Shown here piece after piece: positions 15,098 through 25,111 of a stretch of 64,000 bases of DNA. The stretch's first letter is position 1; every line of letters starts with the position of its first letter. The translations under genes and the position numbers were made by a program. The stretch is from Lacisediminihabitans sp040549525 (GTDB lineage Bacteria > Actinomycetota > Actinomycetes > Actinomycetales > Microbacteriaceae), in NCBI RefSeq assembly GCF_040549525.1, contig NZ_JBEPTM010000007.1, positions 62,001-126,000 of the forward strand. Reading direction: 5' to 3'. The notes under the pieces are model-generated. The model was not told the DNA's origin. It worked only from the letters and a program-made list of their open reading frames with translations, and ran no database searches.

Positions 15098-16858
15098 CTA
15101 GACCGAGGCCAGCTCCCGATCGCCGGATTCCTCGCGCACTGCCCGGTTGACGGCCGAGACGACCGCCTTGAGGGATGCGGTGGAGATATCGGCGTCGATG
15201 CCGACGCCCCAGAGACGCACGCCGTTCACATTCAGTTCGACGTAGGCCGCAGCGAGCGCATCCCCACCGCCGCTGAGCGCATGCTCGACGTAGTCATAGA
15301 GCTTGACCTCGACGCCCTGCTCGGTGAGCACGTTGAGGAAGGCCGCGATCGGACCGTTGCCGGTGGTGTCAGTCGTCACGAACTGCTCGCCGACCCGCAG
15401 CTCGGTGTGTAGCGAGACGGTTCCGGACATGTCGCTCTGCGTGCGCGTCGAGGCGAGCTCGAACTGGCCCCACTTGTCCTCCGCCGCGGAGGCCGGCAGG
15501 TACTCGTCCTGGAAGATCTCCCAGATCTCGGCGCTCGTGACCTCGCCACCCTCGGCATCCGTCTTGGCCTGCACGACACCGGAGAACTCGATCTGAAGCT
15601 TGCGAGGAAGGTCGAGGGCGTGGTCGTTCTTGAGCAGGTAGGCGACGCCGCCCTTGCCCGACTGCGAGTTGACCCGGATGACGGCTTCGTAACTGCGCCC
15701 GAGGTCCTTGGGATCGATCGGCAGGTACGGCACCGCCCAGACGAGCTCGTCAACGGTGACGCCCTTCTCGGCGGCATCCGCGGCCATGGCCTCGAAGCCC
15801 TTCTTGATCGCGTCCTGGTGCGACCCGCTGAAGGCGGTGTAGACCAGGTCCCCGGCCCAGGGGTGGCGTTCGGGAACGGGAAGTTGGTTCACGTACTCCA
15901 CCGTGCGCTTGACCTCGTCGAGATCACTGAAGTCGATCTGCGGGTCGATGCCCTGGGTGAACAGGTTGATGCCGAGCGCCACGATGTCGACGTTGCCGGT
16001 GCGCTCGCCGTTGCCGAAGAGGCAGCCCTCGATGCGGTCTGCGCCGGCGAGGTAGCCGAGTTCTGCCGCGGCCACCGCGGTGCCACGATCGTTGTGCGGG
16101 TGCAGCGAGAGGATGATGTTCTCGCGCTGGTCGAGGCGGCGCGACATCCACTCGATGGAGTCAGCGTAGACGTTGGGGGTAGCCATCTCCACCGTCGCCG
16201 GCAGGTTGATGATGACCTTGCGCTCGGGAGTGGGCTCGAAGATCGCGATGACCCTGTTGCAGACCTCGAGCGCGAATTCGAGCTCGGTGCCCGTGTAGCT
16301 CTCCGGCGAGTACTCGTAGAAGATCTCGGTGCCCGCGGTGATCGACTCCGCCGCCTTGCAGAGGCGGGCCCCCTCGAGGGCGATGTCGATGATGCCCTGT
16401 TTGTCGGTGCGGAATACGACGTCGCGCTGCAGCACGCTCGTGGAGTTGTAGAGATGCACGATGGCCCGCTTCGCTCCGATGAGCGACTCGAAGGTGCGGT
16501 TGATCAGCGCCTCGCGCGCCTGGGTGAGCACCTGGATCGTGACGTCATCCGGAATCAGGTCGTCCTCGATGAGGCTGCGCACGAAGTCGAAGTCCGTCTG
16601 GGATGCCGAGGGAAAGCCGACCTCGATCTCCTTGTAGCCCATGCGGACCAGCAGCTCGAACATGATGCGCTTGCGCTCGGGACTCATCGGATCGATGAGC
16701 GCCTGGTTTCCGTCACGCAGGTCGACAGCGCACCAGCGCGGGGCGACCGTGATGCGCTTGGACGGCCAGGTGCGATCCGGCAGGTCGACGGTGAGGGTCT
16801 CGTGATACGGGCGGTACTTGTGGATCGGCATTGCAGAAGCCGACTGTGTGTTCTTCAT
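15098..16858 (-). CDS. leuA: 2-isopropylmalate synthase
   Basis: First committed step of leucine synthesis: acetyl-CoA plus 2-oxoisovalerate gives 2-isopropylmalate. 586 aa, the long actinobacterial form. The catalytic TIM barrel contains CAVDLRDGNQALIDPM near the N-terminus, SLHPHNDRGTAVA and GCLFGNGERTGNVD (metal ligands). A linker with SGSHQDAIKKG follows, then the regulatory LeuA dimer domain with DTTGNGPIAAFL, which mediates leucine feedback inhibition in the family. The start is ATG 16858. It is preceded by a leucine-rich leader ORF and a strong hairpin, implying attenuation by leucine supply. Confidence 0.96.
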   Translation of the reverse strand: MKNTQSASAMPIHKYRPYHETLTVDLPDRTWPSKRITVAPRWCAVDLRDGNQALIDPMSPERKRIMFELLVRMGYKEIEVGFPSASQTDFDFVRSLIEDDLIPDDVTIQVLTQAREALINRTFESLIGAKRAIVHLYNSTSVLQRDVVFRTDKQGIIDIALEGARLCKAAESITAGTEIFYEYSPESYTGTELEFALEVCNRVIAIFEPTPERKVIINLPATVEMATPNVYADSIEWMSRRLDQRENIILSLHPHNDRGTAVAAAELGYLAGADRIEGCLFGNGERTGNVDIVALGINLFTQGIDPQIDFSDLDEVKRTVEYVNQLPVPERHPWAGDLVYTAFSGSHQDAIKKGFEAMAADAAEKGVTVDELVWAVPYLPIDPKDLGRSYEAVIRVNSQSGKGGVAYLLKNDHALDLPRKLQIEFSGVVQAKTDAEGGEVTSAEIWEIFQDEYLPASAAEDKWGQFELASTRTQSDMSGTVSLHTELRVGEQFVTTDTTGNGPIAAFLNVLTEQGVEVKLYDYVEHALSGGGDALAAAYVELNVNGVRLWGVGIDADISTASLKAVVSAVNRAVREESGDRELASV

Positions 16859-16919
16859 TGTCTCGCTCTTTCGCTTGGTCTGAGATGGTCAGCCAACGGC
16901 GCTGTTGCAGCACCAGTCT

Positions 16920-16956
16920 CCGCGACGAGGGAGGCCTGGGTTAGGACTCGTCGCGG
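16920..16956 (-). promoter_or_regulatory. Attenuator-like hairpin between the leucine leader and leuA
   Basis: CCGCGACGAG and CTCGTCGCGG form a perfect 10-bp stem with a 17-nt loop. The 5' arm on the transcript lies within the last codons of the leader peptide, just after its four leucine codons, and the leader stop is in the loop. A ribosome stalled at the leucine codons would change whether this stem forms. No long U-tract follows, so it may act on translation or through an alternative structure. Confidence 0.65.
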
Positions 16957-16985
16957 CAGCTAAGAAGGAGCAGGCCGAACAGCAC
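16941..16985 (-). CDS. Leucine-rich leader peptide of leuA (14 aa)
   Basis: GTG at 16985 opens a 14-codon frame reading MLFGLLLLSCRDES, with four consecutive leucine codons CTG CTC CTT CTT and a fifth nearby. TATCCT lies 7 nt before the GTG, so the mRNA probably starts at this codon (leaderless). It ends inside the loop of the hairpin and about 80 nt before leuA. Leader peptides of this design control leuA in other bacteria and have been predicted in actinobacteria. The coding call rests on sequence pattern alone. Confidence 0.68.
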   Translation of the reverse strand: MLFGLLLLSCRDES

Positions 16986-16992
16986 AATTCCG

Positions 16993-16998
16993 AGGATA
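16993..16998 (-). promoter_or_regulatory. -10 element of the leuA leader transcript
   Basis: TATCCT on the minus strand, a TANNNT match, 7 nt before the GTG of the leader peptide. A clear -35 is not visible; that region overlaps the end of the upstream synthase gene. Confidence 0.5.
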
Positions 16999-17021
16999 GC
17001 ACCGCCCGCACCGGCAATCCT

Positions 17022-19481
17022 CTAGCCGCGTCCCCGCAGGAAGCGCACGGTCTGTGAAACGCTCACGGAGGGCAGGTAGGCCCGCCCGAGGGCAGCGCCG
17101 ATCGCCGGGAGGGCGAGGGGATCGGGATAGGCCATGAGCATCGCCTTCAATTCGGGCTTGAACTTCTGTTTGAAGGTGAAGAGGGACTGGAATCCGTAGA
17201 CCGGTTCGAGGCTGCGGGCGAGGAAGGCCAGAAGCCGATCCGTGCCGTCGGATGCCTCCGACGCAGACTCCCGACGCGCGAGCGGGGCGGCAGACAGGCT
17301 CATGAACTCGATTCCCCGCTGCTGCATGAGCAGAGCGGCGGAGGCGATGAGGAACTCCATCACCCCGTTCATGCTGCCGGGGCGGCGGCGCATGAAGTCC
17401 AGCGTCCAGCCGATGATCTCGCCCTCGCGATACGTGGGCATCCAGCTCGTCACGGCTTCGACGACGTCATCGTCCCCGACGGCCAGCAACACCGCGACAT
17501 CCGGATCGCGCAGCTCGTCCATGCCGCCGAGGGTGAAGCCGAGCTCCGGCAGTTTCTTGTCGGCGACCCAGGATTCGGAGATGGCCTCGATCTGGGCGCT
17601 GTGGGCGATCGAGAGCTTTGCCCAGCTGGTCCAGACCGCGTGCACTCCGAGGCGCTCGGCGCGGTTGATCGAGGAACGCACGTCCTGCCAGCTCTTGCCC
17701 TGGGTGGAAAAGGTGGCGGGATGCACGATGGTCTCCTCCGCGACCACCATCGTCGACCAGCCCATCGCCTGGAATTGCGGCTGGAACTCGTTGTCCACGC
17801 TGTAGAACACGGGGGTCCATCCGTTGTCGTCACAGAAGACCGCGAACTGCCGCACCGCCTCTGCGGCGAATTCCGGTCGGCCGAGGGGGCCGCCGGTGGT
17901 GAGCGCGACACCGGAGACGACCCGATAGGCCAGGGCAGATCGACCGTCGGCACTGAACCAGTAGTCGTTGCCGTCCCACAGCGCCATGTGCCCGATGGAA
18001 CCGCCGCCCTCGAGCAGCAGAGTGCGAGCCCGATCGCGCTCGGCGAAGCTGTAGCGGTTGCGATCCGAGAAGAAGAGCGGCAGTGTCGCCGCGATGAACA
18101 CCAGCCAGAAGGCCGGCCCGATCCCCTGGTACAGGATGCGGGTGAACGGCGCCACCGGGATGAACGGCACGGTTTCGAGGCGGAGGAAACCGACCGGTAC
18201 GAAGCGGTCCGGCAGGTCTAGGAGGAGTTGGGTGAAGGTGGGTGCCGGGCGGAACTGGAGCCGATCGAGCCATCCCCCACCGAGGTACAGGCCGCAGAGC
18301 GCCACGAAGGTGCCCACCACGGTGACGATGAACCGCATCATCGACCGACGCGGGATCCGCACGGTGAAGTGGCGCAGGTTGATGGCGATGAGCGCGGCGA
18401 TCACGAGCGGCACGAGCACCGAGACGGCCAGGCGGGCCACGGGCTCGAGCCCGGAGGCGTAGTCGGACACGACCTCGTCGCTTCCGAACGCCGGGAGGAA
18501 CCCGTAGTAGAACGCGGCGACGAGGGCAAGGAACACGTTGACAGCGATCGCGATGAGGGCGGCGCTTCGACGTCCCCGCAGCATGCCGAGAGCGGCGACG
18601 ATCAGCACGATGAGCGGCAGGGGGGCGAGCAGGACGGTGCCGGGGCCGTTGATGCTGGCGAGAGCGAGCTGCGCGTGGCATCCGGGTGAGGTCGTGTGCC
18701 CGAGGCAATGATGGATCACGGTCTGCAGGCGTGGCAACTGGTCGCGGAACAGCATGCCGAGCGGATGCAGCGGACCATAGCGCGCTGGCGTGAAGATGCT
18801 GACGAACGGTCCTGCGGCGGTGATCATCAGCAGCACCGCGGTGAGGCTCCGCGCTTCGTAGTGAGAACTGCGCGCCCACCGGGCGGACGGCCGGGTGCGA
18901 GCCAACACCATCCCCAACACGAGACCGGCCAGGGCGGCGATGATCCGGAAGAGGTCGGAGGGCTGCCCGGAATACAGGAACACGATGACGAGTGCCGCGA
19001 AGCCGAGCACCCGCACGCGGCGGCGCCAGAGCGGGCCGGCGAAGGCGCTGGCCGTGAGAATCGTGCCGGAGATCGCGGTGAACGGATCGAAGATGATGAA
19101 CTCCTGGATCCGCACCGCCCAGACCTCCCGGGCGAGCAGGCCGGCCGCCTGCAGAAGGGTTCCGATCCCGGCGCCGACATACGCCGTGACGATGAACGCG
19201 AGGAGGGTGCGCCACCATCCCATCAGTCGTTCGGCGGCCCCGACGAGGGTGACAAGCGCCGCGATCGACAGCAGCAGTTCGAACCACCCCGAGGTGAAGA
19301 GCACCGCGGTGATGGGCGAGAACGGGTTGTGCGCCTCGAGAAAAGCGTCGAGACCGGTTCCCACCAGTGGCCTGAGTGCGGGTCTCGGCCCGCGAAGCAG
19401 CGAACCGGTGACGAAGGCGAGCACGAGCATCAGGCCGGCAAGCGAGATGCTGACGCGACGCTGGGCGATCCACTGTGCCAC
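17022..19481 (-). CDS. MprF/LpgS-like lipid aminoacyl transferase (DUF2156) with membrane domain
   Basis: 819-aa membrane protein. The N-terminal half (about 1-480) has many hydrophobic helices, the first six resembling a rhomboid-like module with NPFSPITAVLFTSGWFELLL. The C-terminal soluble half (about 500-800) is a DUF2156 GNAT-like domain with GNDYWFSADGRSALAYR, TTGGPLG, RSSINRAERLG, GWTLDFMRRRPGSMNGVMEFL and QSLFTFKQKFKP, as in phosphatidylglycerol lysyl/alanyl transferases. Such enzymes move an amino acid from aminoacyl-tRNA onto a lipid, lowering envelope negative charge. The GTG at 19481 has GGGGA 5 nt upstream and overlaps the preceding stop as TAGTG; a GTG at 19493 is the alternative. 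It is cotranscribed with a membrane esterase. Confidence 0.87.
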   Translation of the reverse strand: MAQWIAQRRVSISLAGLMLVLAFVTGSLLRGPRPALRPLVGTGLDAFLEAHNPFSPITAVLFTSGWFELLLSIAALVTLVGAAERLMGWWRTLLAFIVTAYVGAGIGTLLQAAGLLAREVWAVRIQEFIIFDPFTAISGTILTASAFAGPLWRRRVRVLGFAALVIVFLYSGQPSDLFRIIAALAGLVLGMVLARTRPSARWARSSHYEARSLTAVLLMITAAGPFVSIFTPARYGPLHPLGMLFRDQLPRLQTVIHHCLGHTTSPGCHAQLALASINGPGTVLLAPLPLIVLIVAALGMLRGRRSAALIAIAVNVFLALVAAFYYGFLPAFGSDEVVSDYASGLEPVARLAVSVLVPLVIAALIAINLRHFTVRIPRRSMMRFIVTVVGTFVALCGLYLGGGWLDRLQFRPAPTFTQLLLDLPDRFVPVGFLRLETVPFIPVAPFTRILYQGIGPAFWLVFIAATLPLFFSDRNRYSFAERDRARTLLLEGGGSIGHMALWDGNDYWFSADGRSALAYRVVSGVALTTGGPLGRPEFAAEAVRQFAVFCDDNGWTPVFYSVDNEFQPQFQAMGWSTMVVAEETIVHPATFSTQGKSWQDVRSSINRAERLGVHAVWTSWAKLSIAHSAQIEAISESWVADKKLPELGFTLGGMDELRDPDVAVLLAVGDDDVVEAVTSWMPTYREGEIIGWTLDFMRRRPGSMNGVMEFLIASAALLMQQRGIEFMSLSAAPLARRESASEASDGTDRLLAFLARSLEPVYGFQSLFTFKQKFKPELKAMLMAYPDPLALPAIGAALGRAYLPSVSVSQTVRFLRGRG

Positions 19482-20785
19482 TAGAGTCCCCACCGATCGC
19501 CCAGGAGCGGAATCGCGGTGCGGATGCCGAATTGCACTGTTTTCCAGTCGTGCGCCGTGCCCGGCGAGACGACATGATGCATGGTCATTCCAGCAGCCTG
19601 TGCCGCATTCGAGACGGTGACAGATGCCGCGCCGAACCGGGCATCATTTTGACCGGCGACGAAAATCCCCAGCGTGTCGGCATAGGGAGCGCCAGCGGCG
19701 AGCAGTGCGAGAGGAGTGGCCGCAGTGTATATGGCGGTGGATCCGCCGAACGCACTGGCGATCGTGGCCGCAATCGAGCCACGGTGCGGGGCGAGCTCGC
19801 CCGCGATGTCCACAATGCTTCCATACAGTCCCCGATACTTCGCACCGAGCTGGATCGAGCACGTGCCGCCCTCGGAGAAACCGCCGATGGCCCAGTCGAC
19901 ACGGTTGGACAGAACGTGGAGGTGTTGCGTGATCCAGTTCGGCACATCCACCGTGAGATAGGTTGCGGAGTTGCCCAGCGGCGAATCGACGCACATCGGG
20001 TTGAGCTGGGGCGCTCCGAGCTGGTCGGGAATCACCACGATCGGAGCCAGTCCCGCGTGCGCCGCCGCGAACTGGTCGAGAATCGTCGCCATCGCTCCGG
20101 ACGTGATGAGATTCGACGGCGCTCCGGGCTGTCCAGAGAGCATCTCGAGCACGGGAAGTCTCGGCGCACCCGCGACCAGCGCGGCGGGCGGCAGATATAC
20201 GACTGCGCTGCGGGCGGCGAAGTGCGAGACCGTGGCCGGGATGATGACGGATCCGACGGTTCCCGCCTTCGGCATGCCTGCCGGGGCATGCCAACTCTGA
20301 GCGAGAGTCTCGAGAGCCGTTCTCGTGGGAGTGGGTACGGGCGTTGAGGCTGGAAGAGCCAGCTTCGATATCGAATTCACCCCGAGCGCCGAGCCGAGGG
20401 TGGGGAACTCCGCGACATCCACATTCACCCCGATCCCCCCGGCGAGCGTGAACAGGAAGACGGATGTGCTGCCGAGCACCACGCGCCACGCGCGCGCCCG
20501 CCACAGACCCGCGATCGCGAAGCCGATGCCGCCGACACCGAGCGCGAACCAGAGGCGGGTGATCGGGGTGAGGGCCACGCCGAAACTGTTCCACACGTCA
20601 CTCACCAGCCAGGCGAGAATCAGGCCGACGCCCGCACCGGCAAGAAAGCCGAGCAATTGGACGGGCAGCCAGCGACGCACCGGCCGACGAGTGGCCAGCA
20701 CCACGAGAGTGACGAGGGCGAGCGCATAGACGACGATCGGAAAGGGGCCCGTCTCGAGACGTAGATCGAGCAGTTGTTGCGACAT
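19481..20785 (-). CDS. Membrane-anchored putative esterase (alpha/beta hydrolase)
   Basis: 434 aa. Four N-terminal membrane helices (about 10-135) are followed by an extracytoplasmic esterase D-like domain with the nucleophile elbow GGFSEGGTCS and a C-terminal HDWKTV that may hold the catalytic histidine. Start ATG 20785 has GGGGA 6 nt upstream. It overlaps the DUF2156 synthase by 1 nt, so the two are one operon. In several Gram-positives an alpha/beta hydrolase paired with a lipid aminoacyl transferase removes the amino acid again; an AhyD-like role is inferred here from that pairing, not proven. Confidence 0.8.
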   Translation of the reverse strand: MSQQLLDLRLETGPFPIVVYALALVTLVVLATRRPVRRWLPVQLLGFLAGAGVGLILAWLVSDVWNSFGVALTPITRLWFALGVGGIGFAIAGLWRARAWRVVLGSTSVFLFTLAGGIGVNVDVAEFPTLGSALGVNSISKLALPASTPVPTPTRTALETLAQSWHAPAGMPKAGTVGSVIIPATVSHFAARSAVVYLPPAALVAGAPRLPVLEMLSGQPGAPSNLITSGAMATILDQFAAAHAGLAPIVVIPDQLGAPQLNPMCVDSPLGNSATYLTVDVPNWITQHLHVLSNRVDWAIGGFSEGGTCSIQLGAKYRGLYGSIVDIAGELAPHRGSIAATIASAFGGSTAIYTAATPLALLAAGAPYADTLGIFVAGQNDARFGAASVTVSNAAQAAGMTMHHVVSPGTAHDWKTVQFGIRTAIPLLGDRWGL

Positions 20786-20936
20786 CGGGTTCCCCTCACA
20801 CACACGCAGCAGTTGCGCACGCTCATTATGGGCACGCCACCGGGAGCCGAAACGGGCCTTAGCCCCTCCCTGTGAGAGCCCTCAGCAAAACAGGGCGCTT
20901 AGCTGGTCGGCGGCTGTGACCGCCGACCAAAACTCA

Positions 20937-22330
20937 CTATTCCACCGCGAGTGCCGCGACCGGAGCGATCCGCGTGGCCCGACGGGAGGGGGCCACGGAT
21001 GCCACCAGCGTGAGCACTGCAGCGGCAACGGCCAGGATCGCGAGAAGCGCGAGAGGTATCGCGGGAAGCACGATGCCCGGCGACCCGGTGATCGAGCCGA
21101 GCAGCGACTGGGCACCGGCCCAGCCGTAGAAGGTACCGAGGACCAGGCCGACGAGCACCGCCGCGACAGTCAGCTGCGCGCTCTCGGCGAGGATCATCGT
21201 GCGCACCTGCCGGGCCGTGAATCCGAGGGCTCGAAGGAGTCCGAGCTCCCGCGTGCGCTGCAGCACGCTCATCGACAGGTTGTTCACCATGCCGACCGCC
21301 GCGATGAGGGCGCTGAAGCCCATCAGCACGGAGAAGACCACCACGGTGACCGTCAGCGTCTGGTCGACCCCCTGATACACCTCGGGCTGCGCCTTCTGCG
21401 CTTCGGTGATGATCACCTGGTAGGTCTCGACGCAGACCGCGAACATCGTGATGAGGGTGACGCCGATCACGAGCCCGATCGTCGTTCGGGAACTGCGCTC
21501 GGGGTATCGAACGGCGTTCTCGGCGGCCAGCCGCGCGGGGGCGCTGCGTCCGAACATCCGTCCGGTCATTCTCAGCGCGACCGGCATCACCAGCTGCGAT
21601 CCGAGCACGAGCCCGGTGAACGAGAGCAGCCCGCCGACCACTCCGACCAGCACACCCGCCGGAGAGACGAGACCGATGACCATGCCGAGCACGAGGAGGG
21701 CACCGCCGATCGCGAACAACACGATGGCGACGACGTTGCGACGGCGATTGCCGCTCGCCTCGTCGAGAGACTTCTCGACCGCCCCTCCGGTCGCCTGCAT
21801 CGGCGAGACCTGCAGCACCCGACGCGACCCGACCCACGAGGCGAGCCACGTCGTGAGCATCACCGCGACGATCGGTAGCACGATCACCGGGCCGACATAG
21901 CTGTAGGGATGGGAGGGCACAACTCCGGTCGCAACCGATACGCTCACGAGCCCGATCGTGATCGCGGTGCCGAGGACGGCACCGATCACCGAGCCAACCG
22001 CGCCGACGACGAGACCCTCACGGGCCACCGCCCGTCGCTGGTCCGAGGCACTCGATCCGATGAGGCGATAGAGCGCGATAGTGCGCGTTCGCCCGGCGAT
22101 GATCGTGGCGAAGGTGTTTGCTGTGACGATCGACCCCACATAGACCGCGATGACGATGAAGACGGAAGCGACGATCTGCAACATGGCCGCGACGGGGGCG
22201 CTCGACCCGGTGACACTGTCAGCCGAGAGAACCTGCGCGAGCACGCCGGTGGTCTCCAGCAGGCAGACACCGAAGGCGGAGCTCAGAGCGGCCACGAGTG
22301 TGCTCGGAAGCTGTTCCGCGAGGGGACGCC

Positions 22331-22334
<4 letters not shown>
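20937..22334 (-). CDS. FtsX-like ABC transporter permease
   Basis: 465-aa permease of the MacB/FtsX superfamily. It has one N-terminal membrane helix plus three-helix blocks: an FtsX domain at about 55-180 (IVTANTFATIIAGRTRTIALYRLIGSS) and another at about 340-460 (VNNLSMSVLQRTRELGLLRALGFT). The two coupling-helix motifs RTRTIALYRLIG and RTRELGLLRALG are the hallmark of this fold. It overlaps the ATPase gene by 4 nt (ATGA), so they form one transporter. Such systems export antibiotics, peptides or lipids or work mechanically on the envelope; the cargo is not predictable. Confidence 0.92.
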
Positions 22335-23092
<758 letters not shown>

Positions 23093-23189
23093 ACTCCGAC
23101 GCTACGGTCGTGTCTCGCGGCGGACATCGGGCGGAGGTCGCGGAGGCCGTACATCCAGCGGATGACGTTCCGGGGCCGCTGGCCGTCGC

Positions 23190-23855
23190 CTAGGTGTTGA
23201 GCCCGTTCTCGAAAGCGAATACCACCAGTTGCACGCGATCTCGAAGTGCCAGCTTGCCGAGGATGCGACTGATGTGTGTCTTCACCGTCGCTTCGCTCAG
23301 GTATTCGCCCGACGCGATCTCGGAGTTGCTCAACCCCCGCGCTGCGAGCTGGAAGATGTCGCGCTCCCGCGCGGTGAGCTGACCGAAGGCCGCCGGCGTC
23401 TCTGGCCGCGCCCCGGCCGGCGCAAAGTGCTCGAAGAGTTCCCGCGTGGCCGATGCCGCGATCACGGCGTTGCCCGCATGCACGGTGCGGATCGCCGCGA
23501 GCAGGAACTCGGGGTCGGCGTCCTTCAGCACGAATCCGCTTGCTCCCCCACGGATCGCCCGGGTGGCGGCCTCGTCGAGATCGAAGGTGGTGAGGACGAT
23601 GATGCGGGGAAGGCCGCCTCCCCGGGCATCCGCTCTCTTGAGCACCTCGGCGGTGGCCGCGATGCCGTCCATGACGGGCATCCGGATGTCCATCAGGATC
23701 ACATCGGGGCGGGTATCGGCGGCCATCGCCACGGCCTCGAGGCCGTCCCCGGCCTCCCCCACGACTTCGAGATCGGCCTGGGAGTCGATGAGCATCCGCA
23801 CGCCGGCGCGGAAGAGCGATTGGTCGTCGACCAGGCCGACGCGGATGACGCTCAC
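23190..23855 (-). CDS. NarL/LuxR-family response regulator
   Basis: 221 aa. The receiver domain (about 3-125) has the acidic pair VDDQ, the phospho-acceptor aspartate in LMDIRMPVMDG (about D56), VLTTFDLDE and FVLKDADPE (conserved lysine). The C-terminal LuxR helix-turn-helix (about 155-220) has LTARERDIFQLAARGLSN and SEATVKTHISRIL. The GTG start at 23855 overlaps the kinase stop by 4 nt. With the kinase it forms a DesKR/LiaRS-like pair, and the downstream ABC exporter is the probable target. The stimulus is unknown. Confidence 0.95.
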   Translation of the reverse strand: MSVIRVGLVDDQSLFRAGVRMLIDSQADLEVVGEAGDGLEAVAMAADTRPDVILMDIRMPVMDGIAATAEVLKRADARGGGLPRIIVLTTFDLDEAATRAIRGGASGFVLKDADPEFLLAAIRTVHAGNAVIAASATRELFEHFAPAGARPETPAAFGQLTARERDIFQLAARGLSNSEIASGEYLSEATVKTHISRILGKLALRDRVQLVVFAFENGLNT

Positions 23856-25027
23856 AGCCTGACCGCCTCGAGGCTCAGCGGAATCGTGGCGGTGACGACC
23901 CATCGCCCTTCGTCGACCCCCGCGGAGAAGACGCCACCGACCAGCACAGTCCGTTCGCGCATTCCCGCGAGACCGTGCCCACCGGGGTGGGCTTCGTCAC
24001 CGGCGCGCGGGGCGTTCACCGCGCTCGAAATCACCAGCCGCAGCGCATCGGCCTTCCAGGCGAAGATCAGCCGCACCTCGCGTTCGGTGTCGCCGTGACG
24101 TAACGCGTTCGTGAGCGCCTCCTGGGTGATGCGATAGACGGCGAGCTGTTGGGCTGTGGCGAGTGGCCGCTCCTCGCCCACGGACTCCCGGCTCAGGATG
24201 AGACCGGAACTGCGCAGCTGGTCCACGAGCGCATCGAGATCGCCCAGCATCGGCTGCGGTGTTTCACTCTGGCTGTGGCGCAACTGCCCCAGCAGGATGC
24301 GCACGTCGCCGAGGGCCTCCCGCGCGGTCGTGGAGATGGTGGTGAGCGCCAGATCCACGGCCTCCGGATCGGACTCCCGGGCGTACCTCGCGCCATCAGC
24401 CTGGGCGATCACCACCGCGAGCGAGTGAGCGACGACGTCATGCATGTCGCGCGCGATGCGGTTGCGCTCCTGCTCGACGATGACATCCTGTTCGGCCTCC
24501 ACCTGGGCAGCGCGGCTCTGCCGCGACCGGCGCACGGTTCGGGCGAGCAGTCCGAGCGTCCAGGACAGCCCGAGTGCGGCGAGACAGCCGAAGAACAGCA
24601 GCAGGCTGCTGGAGAACATCGAGGGGGTCGACATCACGTTGCCGAGCAGGTTTCGTCCGCCGTTGAAGAGCACAAGGTAGAGCGTTGCGATGACAGAGCC
24701 CAGAATCGCGGAGCCGAGCCCGACCCAGCGCAGCAGGCGACCGCCGTACGAGGCGGTGGTGAAGAGAATCGCCAGCACCGCGAGGTCGTAGAACTGCGGA
24801 GACTCGAGCGAAGACGCCATCTGAAGGGTCGCGCCCGCCCAGGCGCCGGCGAGGGCGAGCGCGGGACTCAGCCGGCGAAGCGCGAGAGCCGTGGCGAAGA
24901 TCAGCGCAACGACGAGCGAGGGCAGGACGTTGCCGACGCTCGACAGGCTGGCCAGCTGCAGCAGCAGGAACGCCGCCGCGAAAGCCGCGTCGGCGATGAC
25001 CTGGTAGCGGCGAAGCGTGCGGAACAT
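23852..25027 (-). CDS. Sensor histidine kinase (HisKA_3 type)
   Basis: 391 aa. The N-terminal five or so membrane helices (about 5-150) have very short loops, implying a ligand or membrane-state sensor within the bilayer. The HisKA_3 dimerisation helix carries the phospho-histidine in RNRIARDMHDVVAHSL, and the HATPase domain has QEALTNALRHG (N box) and GGHGLAGMRERT (G box). Start ATG 25027 is chosen for MFRTLRRYQV; an ATG at 25081 would add 18 residues. It is the first gene of a kinase-regulator-ABC exporter cluster inserted between era and the envelope genes. Confidence 0.92.
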   Translation of the reverse strand: MFRTLRRYQVIADAAFAAAFLLLQLASLSSVGNVLPSLVVALIFATALALRRLSPALALAGAWAGATLQMASSLESPQFYDLAVLAILFTTASYGGRLLRWVGLGSAILGSVIATLYLVLFNGGRNLLGNVMSTPSMFSSSLLLFFGCLAALGLSWTLGLLARTVRRSRQSRAAQVEAEQDVIVEQERNRIARDMHDVVAHSLAVVIAQADGARYARESDPEAVDLALTTISTTAREALGDVRILLGQLRHSQSETPQPMLGDLDALVDQLRSSGLILSRESVGEERPLATAQQLAVYRITQEALTNALRHGDTEREVRLIFAWKADALRLVISSAVNAPRAGDEAHPGGHGLAGMRERTVLVGGVFSAGVDEGRWVVTATIPLSLEAVRL

Positions 25028-25111
25028 CCCTCCACCGTAGGCGGCACGCGAGGACTCCGGGCAGATCGCGCCGGAAATCATCCTCGCGATGTACCCCTGG
25101 AGCCGGACTCC

